Of a stretch of DNA of 64,000 bases, positions 43,794 to 52,521 are shown piece by piece. Within the stretch, counting starts at the first letter, position 1; every line of letters starts with the position of its first letter. Source of the stretch: Bacillota bacterium (GTDB lineage: Bacteria > Bacillota > Clostridia > Oscillospirales > Ruminococcaceae); assembly GCA_023412215.1 (NCBI GenBank), contig JAEYNX010000025.1, positions 310,001 to 374,000 on the forward strand, written 5' to 3'. The translations under genes were made by a program, and so were the position numbers. The notes beneath the pieces were generated by a model, which saw only the letters and a program-made list of their open reading frames with translations, made no database searches and was not told the origin of the DNA.

Positions 43794-45188
43794 TTGACAG
43801 CTCAAAAAACTTCGGCAGGCTATCTGCCGGACGAACGGCCACCGATTGGCAAATTGCTTCTTTTTGCCCTGCAACAGATTATTGTTATGTTCCCCGCAAC
43901 CGTGTTGGTGGCATTGCTCACAGGTTTTCATGTTTCCACCACCATCTTCGCAAGCGGCCTCGCAACCATCGGCTTTATTCTGGTAACCGGCAGAAAGATA
44001 CCCCTCTTTTACGGCTCGAGCTTTTCCTACATTGCGGCCATCTGTTCTATCACCGGCGCGCAGGCCTTTGCCGGCCCCGTAGCGGACGATAAGATTGCCG
44101 CTGCGCAGTTCGGCATTGTGCTTTCGGGCTTAGTATCCATCGCCGCCGGCCTTATCATCAAGCAGTTCGGCCAGAACGCGATCGAGAAGGTGCTCCCTCC
44201 CACCGTAACGGGCAGCATCGCCATTGTTATCGGCCTTTCGCTTGCGGGCTCGGCGATTACCAACCCCGTGAACCTGCCAAACGGCGTTACAGAGGCGAAT
44301 CAGGCGCTTGCGCTGAACCTTTCGTGGACCATCTGCCTTGTAACCTTACTGGCTACCATCCTTTTCTCGGTATACCTCAAGGGCACCTGGGGGCAGATTC
44401 CGATTCTGCTCGGACTGTTGACCGGCTATGTGCTGGCGCTGATTCTCGGCGGCATCAACGGCATCGCCTTCTGTGACTTTAATAAGATCGGTGCGACCGA
44501 GTCGCTGCTCGCCATTCCCGCCATCGGGTTTGCGCTGCCGCACTTCACGCTGCCTTTGCCCAACCTCGCTGCGGTTGCGGCTATCATGCCCATCGCTATC
44601 GCGACCATCCCCGAATCCACCGCACATCTTTATCAGCTCGACATCTATGTAAACGACCTCGCCAAGAAAAAGAAATCCGATAAGAAATACCCCATTGCGG
44701 ACAAGCTTGGGCTCAACCTGATCGGTGACGGCCTTGGCGATATGATCTCGGGTGTGATCGGCGGCCCCGCCGGAACCAACTACGGCGAGAACCTAAGCAC
44801 CATGGCAATTACCAGAAACTTCTCCACCCCCGTGCTGATCGCCGCTGCCATCATCACCATGGTAATCTCCTGCTTTACCCCCCTTACTGCCGCGGTATAC
44901 TCCATTCCGAGCGCTGTAATCGGCGGTATCTCCATCTACCTGTTCGGTGTCATCGCCTCGCAGGGCGTGACGATCATGCTCACCAAGAAGGTAGACCTGT
45001 TCGATGCCCGCAACCTTGCCGTGATCTCCACCATCCTGATTATCGGCATCGGCGGCAGCTTCGCGTTTGAAGGCGGCATGATCCCGATGTTCGGTATTCA
45101 GCTGCCCGCGATTGCAACGGCTGCCCTCTTCGGCATCATCCTCAACCTGATTGTGAACATCGGCAGGAAGAAGACCGAGAACGCTTAA
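43794..45188 (+). CDS. NCS2-family nucleobase permease (uracil/xanthine type)
   Basis: 464 residues, about 14 helices. LLFALQQIIVMFPATVLVAL opens the protein; the family signature region includes LPPTVTGSIAIVIGLSLAGSA and the substrate-site helix GDGLGDMISGVIGGPAGTNYGENLSTMAITR. Sequence details (GxNYGEN) favour uracil-like substrates, but purines cannot be excluded. GGAGGG lies seven bases before TTG 43794, which is therefore taken as the start. Confidence 0.88.
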   Translation: MTAQKTSAGYLPDERPPIGKLLLFALQQIIVMFPATVLVALLTGFHVSTTIFASGLATIGFILVTGRKIPLFYGSSFSYIAAICSITGAQAFAGPVADDKIAAAQFGIVLSGLVSIAAGLIIKQFGQNAIEKVLPPTVTGSIAIVIGLSLAGSAITNPVNLPNGVTEANQALALNLSWTICLVTLLATILFSVYLKGTWGQIPILLGLLTGYVLALILGGINGIAFCDFNKIGATESLLAIPAIGFALPHFTLPLPNLAAVAAIMPIAIATIPESTAHLYQLDIYVNDLAKKKKSDKKYPIADKLGLNLIGDGLGDMISGVIGGPAGTNYGENLSTMAITRNFSTPVLIAAAIITMVISCFTPLTAAVYSIPSAVIGGISIYLFGVIASQGVTIMLTKKVDLFDARNLAVISTILIIGIGGSFAFEGGMIPMFGIQLPAIATAALFGIILNLIVNIGRKKTENA

Positions 45189-45219
45189 TCACCGGCTAAC
45201 CGGTTAAACAGATAACGAC

Positions 45220-45256
45220 AAAGCCGCCGAGGGAGACACCCCTCGGCGGCTTTGCT
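45220..45256. terminator. Bidirectional terminator between permease and flavin reductase genes
   Basis: AAGCCGCCGAGGG pairs with CCCTCGGCGGCTT (13 bp) between convergent genes. Confidence 0.9.
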
Positions 45257-45277
45257 TGTGTATATACAACAGTAAAA

Positions 45278-45901
45278 CTACCGGATGAAGTTCGTAAATA
45301 CCCGTGCCTCGCGCTCGGGCATCGGTACAGTACCCTTGCTCTGCTCGATGGACTGCATGAGCCACGCCATATTTCTGCCGAGCGCACGCATCAGCTGCAC
45401 GCCCTCTTTGTCCTGCAGAACCTCCTGCGGGTTCGTGCCGTGCACAGCGTTCCAGTAATGCCCGGGAGTGATGATGATGTTGCGCAGGTTAAAGTAGTTG
45501 TTGAGCTGGTGGAAGGTGTCTACGTCGCCCGCGCGGCGGGTGGATACCACCGCGGCGCCGACCTTGTATTGCAGTGTGCTGCCGGAGAAGAAGAAGCGGT
45601 CTAAAAACGACTTCATGGTGCCCGCGATACCTGAGTAGTAAACGGGGGAACCCAGAAGGATGCCGTCGGCGGTCTTGGATTTTTCCAGACACTCGTTTAC
45701 GAGGTCATTCTTAAATACGCAGCCGTCCTCCTCGGAGCGGCCGCAGTAGCCGCAGTCGGTACAGCCGCGGATAACGCTGCCACCCACATGGATGATCTCG
45801 GTTTCGATGCCCTGCTTCTCCAGCTCATCGGCGATGATGCGCAGCGCGGTGTAGGTGCAGCCGTTCTTGTGCGGGCTGCCGTTAAAGGCCAGAACCTTCA
45901 T
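45278..45901 (-). CDS. Flavodoxin-like NAD(P)H-dependent FMN reductase
   Basis: 207 residues. The FMN phosphate loop is VLAFNGSPHKNGCTYTALR and the ring-binding loop LGSPVYYSGIAGTMKSFLDRFFF. A cysteine motif CTDCGYCGRSEEDGCVFKND resembles the iron-sulfur flavoprotein Isf, whose close-packed cysteines hold a 4Fe-4S cluster; a cluster here is therefore possible. It may reduce quinones, metals or flavins. Single gene. Confidence 0.83.
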   Translation of the reverse strand: MKVLAFNGSPHKNGCTYTALRIIADELEKQGIETEIIHVGGSVIRGCTDCGYCGRSEEDGCVFKNDLVNECLEKSKTADGILLGSPVYYSGIAGTMKSFLDRFFFSGSTLQYKVGAAVVSTRRAGDVDTFHQLNNYFNLRNIIITPGHYWNAVHGTNPQEVLQDKEGVQLMRALGRNMAWLMQSIEQSKGTVPMPEREARVFTNFIR

Positions 45902-46144
45902 AGGTTTGCTTCATCCTTTCCAAAACAGCACTTAATAGCTTGTTTAAAACAATATATTCTACTGATATCCTCCATTATACGCCCATGAGAAATTACAGTC
46001 AATATTACCACCTGGGGTAAATTGTATGTTTACTTATACTGTACAACACCTGCGATCTTTTGCCGCAAGATTCAAACGATGCCATTCACCGTTTTAATTG
46101 AAGATTAGTATAATGGGTTATGAGCAAAACGGAGGTGTCTTTTT

Positions 46145-47998
46145 ATGTGTGGAATTGCGGGCTTTTGTGACTTCAAAGAGGATCTTACGCAGGCGTACCA
46201 CAAAAACAAGGCCGTAGCGGAGCGGATGGGTGCGGTGCTGAAGCACCGCGGGCCGGATGCAAGCGGCGAGTACATAGCCTCTCACGCGGCGTTTGCCCAC
46301 CGCCGGCTGATTGTTATCGACCCGGCGGGCGGTATACAGCCGATGATTCGCAAGCGGGATGATTTTGAGTACGCCCTCGTGTACAACGGCGAGCTGTACA
46401 ATACCAGTGAGGTACGCAACGTCTTAAAGCTGTTGGGGCACGAGTTTGATACCTCGTCGGATACCGAGGTGCTCCTGCGGGCATATATGCAGTACGGCGA
46501 AAAATGCGTCGACTACTTTAACGGCATCTTTGCCTTTGCGGTATGGGACTCTCGCCGCCAGAGCTGTTTTCTGGCACGCGACCGCTTCGGTGTAAAGCCG
46601 CTTTTTTATGCTCTGCGGGGAGATACCCTCGTGTTCGGCTCTGAGATAAAGGCGCTGTTTGAGTACCCCGGGGTAAAGCCCGTGATCGACCGCTACGGAC
46701 TGTGCGAAATCTTTGGGCTGGGCCCCGCGCGTACGCCGGGCTGCGGGGTTTACAAAGATGTACACGAACTGATGCCCGGGTATGCCGCCCACTTTGACGC
46801 CGACGGATTACGGATTTCACCCTACTGGCAGCTTACCGCAAGGGAACACACCGACAGCTATGAGGAAACGGTGGAGACCACCCGCGAGCTGCTGTTTGAC
46901 GCCATTAGGCGGCAGCTGGTTTCGGATGTGCCCATCTGCACCCTGCTTTCCGGCGGCCTTGATTCCAGTATCGTTTCCGCCGTGGCGGCGAAGGAGCTGG
47001 GAGAATCGGGACGTACCTTAGACACCTATTCCTTCGATTTTGTAGATAACGAGCGCTATTTCAGAGCGTCCTCCTTCCAGCCGTCGGAGGACCGCCCCTT
47101 TGTGGATATAATGACCAAGGCCATCGGTTCCAACCACCGCTGCCTCGATTGCGACAATGACGACCTCATCAGCGGCCTGTACGGCGCGGTGCTGGCAAAG
47201 GACCTGCCGGGCATGGCGGATGTAGACTCCTCCCTGCTCTATTTCTGCCGCAGGATCAAGGATAACCACACGGTGTGCCTCTCGGGCGAGTGTGCCGACG
47301 AGGTGTTCGGCGGCTACCCGTGGTTCCGCGACAAAGAGGCCTACGAAACCGACGCCTTCCCGTGGTCGAAGAAACTCGACCTTCGCAAGGAGGTGCTGGC
47401 GCCCGACCTGCTGGCCCATCTGCCGATGGACGACTATGTCAGTGAGCAATACCACAAAAGTATCGACCGTGCGCCGAAGCTCAACGGAGAAAGCGCATTG
47501 CGCGCGCGCCAGCGCGAGATAAGCTACTTAAACATTACATGGTTTATGACAACCCTGCTCGACCGCAAAGACCGCATGACGATGGCGAGCGGTCTGGAGG
47601 TTCGTGTGCCGTTTGCCGACCACCGGCTGGTAGAGTATCTTTATAACGTGCCGTGGGACTTTAAGTACCGCGGCGAGGAGGTAAAGGCGCTGCTTAAGGA
47701 TGCCGCGCGGGACATTCTGCCTCCCGAGGTGATTGCCCGCAAGAAGAGCCCCTACCCCAAAACCTATCACCCCGAGTACGAGCAGGGCCTTAAGTATGAA
47801 CTGCGCTTAATACTCGGTGACCGGTACGCGCCCCTGCACCGCCTGATAAACCCCGAAGCCCTCAAGGCCCTGATGAACAGCGAAAGCGACTATGGCCGGC
47901 CGTGGTTCGGGCAGCTGATGGCGGTGCCGCAGATGTACGCCTACCTAATAGAGGTGAACTTCTGGCTGGAGCATTACGGGGTGGATATCGATATTTAG
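46145..47998 (+). CDS. asnB: Asparagine synthetase (glutamine-hydrolysing)
   Basis: 617 residues. The initiator is followed by Cys2 in MCGIAGFCDF, the N-terminal glutaminase nucleophile; LKHRGPDASGEY and YNGELYN complete the amidotransferase pocket. The synthetase PP-loop is LLSGGLDSSIVSAVAA, with LSGECADEVFGGYPWF and DRKDRMTMASGLEVRVPF after it. It makes asparagine from aspartate, ATP and glutamine. GGAGG lies upstream; the gene ends in a strong terminator. Confidence 0.96.
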   Translation: MCGIAGFCDFKEDLTQAYHKNKAVAERMGAVLKHRGPDASGEYIASHAAFAHRRLIVIDPAGGIQPMIRKRDDFEYALVYNGELYNTSEVRNVLKLLGHEFDTSSDTEVLLRAYMQYGEKCVDYFNGIFAFAVWDSRRQSCFLARDRFGVKPLFYALRGDTLVFGSEIKALFEYPGVKPVIDRYGLCEIFGLGPARTPGCGVYKDVHELMPGYAAHFDADGLRISPYWQLTAREHTDSYEETVETTRELLFDAIRRQLVSDVPICTLLSGGLDSSIVSAVAAKELGESGRTLDTYSFDFVDNERYFRASSFQPSEDRPFVDIMTKAIGSNHRCLDCDNDDLISGLYGAVLAKDLPGMADVDSSLLYFCRRIKDNHTVCLSGECADEVFGGYPWFRDKEAYETDAFPWSKKLDLRKEVLAPDLLAHLPMDDYVSEQYHKSIDRAPKLNGESALRARQREISYLNITWFMTTLLDRKDRMTMASGLEVRVPFADHRLVEYLYNVPWDFKYRGEEVKALLKDAARDILPPEVIARKKSPYPKTYHPEYEQGLKYELRLILGDRYAPLHRLINPEALKALMNSESDYGRPWFGQLMAVPQMYAYLIEVNFWLEHYGVDIDI

Positions 47999-48391
47999 CG
48001 GGCAGATGCATATAAACGAAACACTGCTTTTTTTAAAATAATGAAGGGGGAAAACACGGCAAGCGCCGTTGTCTTCCCCTTTTTAGTTGACCTTCGATGT
48101 AAAAGAGCTTGGGTGGATACCACTGGCGACGAATGACCCGAAGCGGACAGGGCGAAGTGGCGTTGGGATGTTATTGGGGAGATTATAGGGACGTCGTGGT
48201 GTTTGCGATTTTCTCCATAATATGGTATAATAAGATATAGAGAAATTTAATCCATGATTATTGAATCTTCAAAAAACCGTTGTAATTCTTATTAATAAAT
48301 TTCTAAGGCTGCACATTTTAATGCAACTTTCAGCCGTTTTTCTCCTATTAATGAAAGGACGATATCCTTATCATCCAATAGGAGTGTAAAA
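47999..48391 (+). promoter_or_regulatory. Terminator of asnB and leader of the DUF4417 gene
   Basis: The first part holds the asnB terminator: GGGGGAAAACACGGC with GCCGTTGTCTTCCCC then TTTTTAG (48046-48085). The second part is AT-rich. CTCCTATT (48342-48349) pairs perfectly with AATAGGAG (48377-48384), which contains the ribosome-binding site of the gene at 48392, with AAAGGA/TCCTT nested inside. Closing this hairpin would hide the site and limit translation. Confidence 0.55.
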
Positions 48392-49276
48392 ATGACAGAA
48401 GAAAATTACAATTACCGCACGAGCCCATTCTTGTTAAGAAATCAGTTCGCGGGAACTGGCATATTCAAAATCCCCATTATTCCAAAAGCACAATTTTCAG
48501 ATGTCGAATTTCAAGACTTGTTATTGATTGGATTTGACCGTACTAATCTTGAGAACAATAATCATCTCGACAGAATGGTACACTTTTTTCTGTATGACTA
48601 CAAGTTTGAGCGTGTATGGAAAAAACCTGACATCGATATTGAGCGATTAAAGCGCTATCGGGCGGTTTTATCTCCGGATTTTAGTATGTACTTAGAAATG
48701 GCACCGGTAATACAATTATATAATACGTTTCGCAATCGTTGGTGTGGTGCATATTTTGCTTCAAAAGGGATTCGTGTTATCCCGACTGTAAGTTGGGGCG
48801 GTAAAAATACATTTGATTTTTGTTTTGAGGGTATAGAAAAAGGCAGTACGGTTGCGGTATCCACCTATATGGTAAGTGCGCACAACAACCATGCTGACCA
48901 GAAAAAGTTCTTCTTAAGCGGCTACAATGAACTACTTAAACGCATTGAACCGGAAAAAATCATATGTTATAACCAACCTTTTCCTGAGATGCAGGGAAAT
49001 ATTGTGTTTGTGGATTACGAACTGTCTTCGTGGAAATATCAAAATGATGATTATACGCCGTCAAAATATATCGATTATATTTTGGGGAACAAAAAATTAC
49101 CAAGCGGCAGCAATATCGTCATTAAAAGCGGAAACATCATTCGAGATGATGCCGGCTTTAAAGGAATGGGCAGCGCCTATGGTGGAAAGTGGCAGCCAAG
49201 CAAAGCGGAAGATGAACGTTTTCTGGGTAAGCCTGGGGATGTTAATAAGAGCAGATGGAACGAGGGGTGGATATGA
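48392..49276 (+). CDS. DUF4417 protein, apparently frameshifted near its end
   Basis: 294 residues as read. FLLRNQFAGTGIFKIPII, VLSPDFSMYLEMAPVIQLYN and GAYFASKGIRVIPTVSWGGK with FCFEGIEKGSTVAVSTYMVS are the DUF4417 core, a family common on mobile and phage-like segments; its function is unknown. After GKPGDVNKS the frame ends RWNEGWI. One base further (from 49251) another frame continues with DGTRGGYDRETKIGDDGKAS and a histidine-rich tail, so a +1 shift around 49247-49253 seems to have cut the natural C-terminus. Base composition is far more AT-rich than the flanks. Confidence 0.8.
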   Translation: MTEENYNYRTSPFLLRNQFAGTGIFKIPIIPKAQFSDVEFQDLLLIGFDRTNLENNNHLDRMVHFFLYDYKFERVWKKPDIDIERLKRYRAVLSPDFSMYLEMAPVIQLYNTFRNRWCGAYFASKGIRVIPTVSWGGKNTFDFCFEGIEKGSTVAVSTYMVSAHNNHADQKKFFLSGYNELLKRIEPEKIICYNQPFPEMQGNIVFVDYELSSWKYQNDDYTPSKYIDYILGNKKLPSGSNIVIKSGNIIRDDAGFKGMGSAYGGKWQPSKAEDERFLGKPGDVNKSRWNEGWI

Positions 49277-49472
49277 TCGGGAAACTAAAATCGGAGATGA
49301 TGGAAAAGCATCAAAAGAGAGGCATCATACAGATCACGATAATTCCTCAAAACACTCTAACCCGCATGACCATAATATTGATTGGAGTAACGGCTACCCT
49401 AATCCTGGACCGCCAATAAATTATTCCGATGGGAATGCCCCCACATTCAAAACTTTTAAGGAGATAAAATCC
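49251..49472 (+). pseudogene. Out-of-frame continuation of the DUF4417 gene (His-rich tail)
   Basis: This frame reads ADGTRGGYDRETKIGDDGKA then KERHHTDHDNSSKHSNPHDH and NIDWSNGYPNPGPPINYSDG, strikingly protein-like, with no start codon of its own. It joins the DUF4417 frame only if one base is skipped. There is no stop before the next start codon at 49473, so tail and next gene are in the same frame. Confidence 0.55.
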
Positions 49473-49784
49473 ATGTCAAAAAACATAGGAATTAACAGTC
49501 CGGAAGAGAACAGATTTAAAACAATTAGTGATTTTAAATGGTGTGTGAATGGAGGTGGTGAAGTGGAATTTTGCGTCGGCGAAAGAATTTTTGGGGTTTT
49601 TCCTAAATTAAAGCGCACTTCAGATTCTCCGGAGCAAATTCTTATTTGTGAGAAATTCGTAGAAAATCAGGGAAGAACAGAACGATGGAGCAATACCGCC
49701 GATGAAGCCCTGGAATATATGATTGACGGCGTTCGTTTGAGGGATATTATCACAGAGGTTATAGTTACGGACCGTACCGTTTAA
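49473..49784 (+). CDS. Hypothetical protein, partner of the DUF4417 gene
   Basis: 103 residues from ATG 49473 with AAGGAG nine bases upstream. It reads MSKNIGINSPEENRFKTISD then CVNGGGEVEFCVGERIFGVF and ends ALEYMIDGVRLRDIITEVIV. It is acidic, globular and without membrane segments. Its placement directly after a longer gene with a variable-looking tail recalls a toxin-immunity pair, but that is only context. A copy of its last bases is repeated 96 bases downstream. Confidence 0.65.
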   Translation: MSKNIGINSPEENRFKTISDFKWCVNGGGEVEFCVGERIFGVFPKLKRTSDSPEQILICEKFVENQGRTERWSNTADEALEYMIDGVRLRDIITEVIVTDRTV

Positions 49785-49890
49785 TTTTGATTTTAGCAGC
49801 TTCCTATGAAGGTATGCTGATTTGTTCATATAAACAATGGCGCATCTTCTTGTATTTAAAAATTCTACCGTACCGATTAACTTTGATTTT
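49771..49890 (+). repeat. 24-bp direct repeat at the 3' end of the partner gene
   Basis: ACCGTACCGTTTAATTTTGA (start of copy 49771-49794) recurs as ACCGTACCGATTAACTTTGA (copy 49867-49890), 22 of 24 bases equal. The first copy spans the stop codon. The second looks like the remnant of another such gene end. Confidence 0.75.
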
Positions 49891-50044
49891 CACGCCGTAA
49901 CATGGTATCATTAGTGCATAGCATATCGAGAATTGAAGCCCAGATTACTTATATTTGAGAAACATATTGTATTATGGCGAAGGCTAGCGGCAATAATTTC
50001 AACACCTGAGATAGCGTTAAATTACAGCTAAGTTAAGGGGGAAT

Positions 50045-50848
50045 ATGATGAATCTGTTTAATGCCAGTTCATTGTTTAATGAGAATTCCGAAAAAGACAT
50101 ATTAAGTATTGTAAATGATCCGGAAAAATTAAGGGACAGGTTAATTGAAATAAAGAAAATGCTCTTAAAGGTATATCATTTTAAGGCTTATCAGGTACCG
50201 GAGGATTTTACTGCTGCTTCCTATATAATAGCAGCCAATCATCTAACCGATTCTGATGCCCCGCTGATCATGAGTTATTATTATGAGCTGATGCATCAGG
50301 TGAAAGATACCTATCCGGAGTTGTTTGTTTTCGCGAAAGAAAATTGTTTTAACGGTGTTTCCATACCCAAAGAATTGATACCGATACTGGAGCTTGAAAA
50401 GGTTTTTGCCGTTAACCGCAATAGCACTACCGGCTCAATGGCGGCAATAAGAGCTGCAGAAAAGTGGTTTGCCGAAGGTAAAAAGCCAAAGCATTTTCTG
50501 ATATTCTCACAAGGAACCATTTATGACATCAATAAAGACAACGCAGAGGATATTGAGCGGGGAGCGTTCTGGCTGGCCAGAGTATTGGATATTCCTGTTC
50601 TGCCGGCTTTTATGGAACAAGCTGTCGAAGGGGCCGAGAATCGTTTAGTATTTGGAAAACCCATTGTTATACCAAAAGGCTGCCGCAATTTAGATGATTA
50701 TAAACAATTGTGGCTAGAAAGAGTAATTGAAGCACAGAATGAGCTAGGCACACTTACAGGAGTTCCTGCAAGGGAAGCCGTGCTGGATGAAGAACATCAG
50801 ACGAGAAAAAGATTTAGGCCGACCCAAATAAAATCGGCAAACAATTGA
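50045..50848 (+). CDS. 1-acyl-glycerol-3-phosphate acyltransferase-like (PlsC family) protein
   Basis: 267 residues. Motif I of glycerolipid acyltransferases, H-x4-D, is AANHLTDSDAPLI; motif III is FSQGTIYD in place of FPEGT; IPVLPAFMEQA is motif IV-like. It lacks an obvious transmembrane anchor. It would acylate a lysophospholipid or related acceptor. AAGGGGG precedes tandem ATG codons at 50045 and 50048; the second has better spacing. It is the last gene of the AT-rich island. Confidence 0.78.
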   Translation: MMNLFNASSLFNENSEKDILSIVNDPEKLRDRLIEIKKMLLKVYHFKAYQVPEDFTAASYIIAANHLTDSDAPLIMSYYYELMHQVKDTYPELFVFAKENCFNGVSIPKELIPILELEKVFAVNRNSTTGSMAAIRAAEKWFAEGKKPKHFLIFSQGTIYDINKDNAEDIERGAFWLARVLDIPVLPAFMEQAVEGAENRLVFGKPIVIPKGCRNLDDYKQLWLERVIEAQNELGTLTGVPAREAVLDEEHQTRKRFRPTQIKSANN

Positions 50849-50863
50849 AAAGGCGCAGCCAGT

Positions 50864-50896
50864 GAAATACCCCTCTCATTCAGAGAGGGGTATTTC
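50864..50896. terminator. Bidirectional terminator between acyltransferase and dpaB
   Basis: GAAATACCCCTCTC pairs perfectly with GAGAGGGGTATTTC (14 bp, five-base loop) between convergent genes. Confidence 0.9.
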
Positions 50897-50914
50897 GTAT
50901 GCAACTAGACAAGG

Positions 50915-51505
50915 TTAATGCGGGCTTTGGATAACCGGCTGAATCTGCTTGCGCTCAAGCGCCTGCTCAAGTGTGGGGATAATCAGCCCGGCGTGCGCCA
51001 CCATCGAGTTCGGTTTTTGCTTGTAGTTATCCTGCCCGAAGGGAACAAAGTACACATTCTTCGCGTTGAGCAGCAGCCCGATGTTCTTAAAGTTAAAGCC
51101 CAGCGCGTCGTTGGACGAAAGCGCGATGACAAGGGGCTTGTTGTTGCGCAGGTGCCCCTTCGCGGCCATGAGCACCGGGGTATCGATAATCGCGTTTGCG
51201 AGCTTTGCGGTGGTGTTGCCGGTGCAGGGGGCAATCAGCAGAATATCCAATACATTATGCGGGCCGAGCGGCTCGGCCTCTTCAATCGAGACCACAGGCT
51301 TGTGGCCGGTTATCTCGGTAATCTTCACTATATAATCCTCGGCGGTGCCGAAGCGGGTGTCGATGGTTTGAGAGGCATCGGACAAAATGGGGTGAACAAT
51401 CGCTTCTTCCTCGGTAACCAGCCTTTCAACTTCTTTTATGATCTTATCGTAGGTACAGAACGAGCCTGTGAAGCCAACGCCGATATGGAGACCCGACAGC
51501 TTCAT
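50915..51505 (-). CDS. dpaB: Dipicolinate synthase subunit B
   Basis: 196 residues, flavoprotein fold: LHIGVGFTGSFCTYDKIIKE at the start, LIAPCTGNTTAKLANAIIDTPVLMA in the middle, and KNVYFVPFGQDN near the end, matching SpoVFB. With DpaA it makes dipicolinic acid in the mother cell for export into the spore core. The start overlaps the dpaA stop by four bases. Confidence 0.95.
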   Translation of the reverse strand: MKLSGLHIGVGFTGSFCTYDKIIKEVERLVTEEEAIVHPILSDASQTIDTRFGTAEDYIVKITEITGHKPVVSIEEAEPLGPHNVLDILLIAPCTGNTTAKLANAIIDTPVLMAAKGHLRNNKPLVIALSSNDALGFNFKNIGLLLNAKNVYFVPFGQDNYKQKPNSMVAHAGLIIPTLEQALERKQIQPVIQSPH

Positions 51506-52383
51506 TTTTCATCACTTCTTTCAGCGTGTATAGTTTCTATTGCGTCCGCGAGTATTTCGCCGGAGGTCTTGGGAGCGTACCTTCCGGGCAGTCCGGGGCA
51601 AAGCGCCGCGTAGAGCCTTAACCGTCTGGCAGCGTCAAAATCCACCCCGCCCGGCGCCGACGCGATGTCGATAACCGTCGCCTGCGGCGGCAGCTTTTTA
51701 AGCTGCTCCTCGCCAAGCAAAAGGGCGGGAACAGTGTTAAAGATAAAGTCAAAACGGGGCAACTCGTCGTCCATCTGCTCAAAAGAAAGGGCGTTATACC
51801 CGTAGGCCATGGCGAATACCCGGGCATCACGGTTGCGCGCCGCTATGTATACCTTGGTATCCAGCCCGCTTAATTTTTTAGCGAGCACCCGCGCGCACCT
51901 GCCGAAGCCCAACACCAAACTGCTGCTCTGGTGAAGGTTGATGCTGCTGTGCGTGATGGCCTCCGCTATGGCGCCTTCCGCGGTGGATATGGCGTTTAAC
52001 ACGGCGACATCGTTGCGCTGCATCAGGTCGTGAAAGCGTACCCCTTCATGGTTTAGGTACTCCATGGCGTGTGCCGGAAGGTTCCCCGTAAACAGCGTGT
52101 GGCGCGGCCTTAGGTTGGTTAACAGATAGTCCACCCCGCCGTCGGAGAAATCCTCCAGTGTCGCAATGCTCGTCTTGTTGCGGGTAAAAGGCACCGGGCA
52201 GAGAATTGTATCGCTTTTGGCAAGCGCCTGTGCAAGCGAATCGGCCTCGGCGGCTTCTTCGCTCATCTTTTCATCCGGCCTGCCGTAATAAATCACCGTA
52301 TAACCCTTCTTAATAAGCTCATTGACCATATATACCTGTCGCTGGTCTCCTCCGACCACCGCGAAATCATAACGCTTCGTCAT
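51502..52383 (-). CDS. dpaA: Dipicolinate synthase subunit A
   Basis: 293 residues. VVGGDQRQVYMVNELIKKGY opens the protein and SLVLGFGRCARVLAKKLSGL is the NAD(P)-binding loop, as in SpoVFA. It oxidises the dihydrodipicolinate-pathway intermediate to dipicolinate. GGAGG lies eight bases upstream. A sigma-K-like promoter (52408-52435) fits mother-cell expression late in sporulation. Confidence 0.95.
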   Translation of the reverse strand: MTKRYDFAVVGGDQRQVYMVNELIKKGYTVIYYGRPDEKMSEEAAEADSLAQALAKSDTILCPVPFTRNKTSIATLEDFSDGGVDYLLTNLRPRHTLFTGNLPAHAMEYLNHEGVRFHDLMQRNDVAVLNAISTAEGAIAEAITHSSINLHQSSSLVLGFGRCARVLAKKLSGLDTKVYIAARNRDARVFAMAYGYNALSFEQMDDELPRFDFIFNTVPALLLGEEQLKKLPPQATVIDIASAPGGVDFDAARRLRLYAALCPGLPGRYAPKTSGEILADAIETIHAERSDEK

Positions 52384-52407
52384 CTTCCAACCTCCTTCTT
52401 ACAATAT

Positions 52408-52435
52408 ACAATATGACGGCGAGGGACGGTTGGTG
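52408..52435 (-). promoter_or_regulatory. Putative sigma-K promoter of dpaAB
   Basis: On the minus strand CACC (52432-52435), 16 bases, CATATTGT (52408-52415), fitting the sigma-K pattern AC..16-17..CATAnnnT. Sigma-K control of this operon is known in Bacillus subtilis. Confidence 0.55.
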
Positions 52436-52494
52436 CCATGAAAACGGCTTGTACCAAAAATGTATCCCTCGGTTTTATTAAGGCTGTTTAAAAG

Positions 52495-52501
52495 CATACT
52501 A
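52495..52501 (+). promoter_or_regulatory. Putative sigma-F/G -10 element of splB
   Basis: CATACTA matches the forespore sigma -10 consensus CATnnTA, 20 bases before the splB start. The -35 region is weak, so support is partial. Confidence 0.4.
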
Positions 52502-52521
52502 ACCCCAAAGGGGGAACACCG

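Noticed and set aside
46100..46120. Half of a MITE-like end (GATTAGTATAATG) before asnB
   Set aside because: No partner end is found nearby; it is as easily a -10 box of asnB.
48927..49250. Open frame within DUF4417 that reads on into the His-rich tail
   Set aside because: The part before 49251 is the out-of-frame shadow of DUF4417; only the part after looks like protein.
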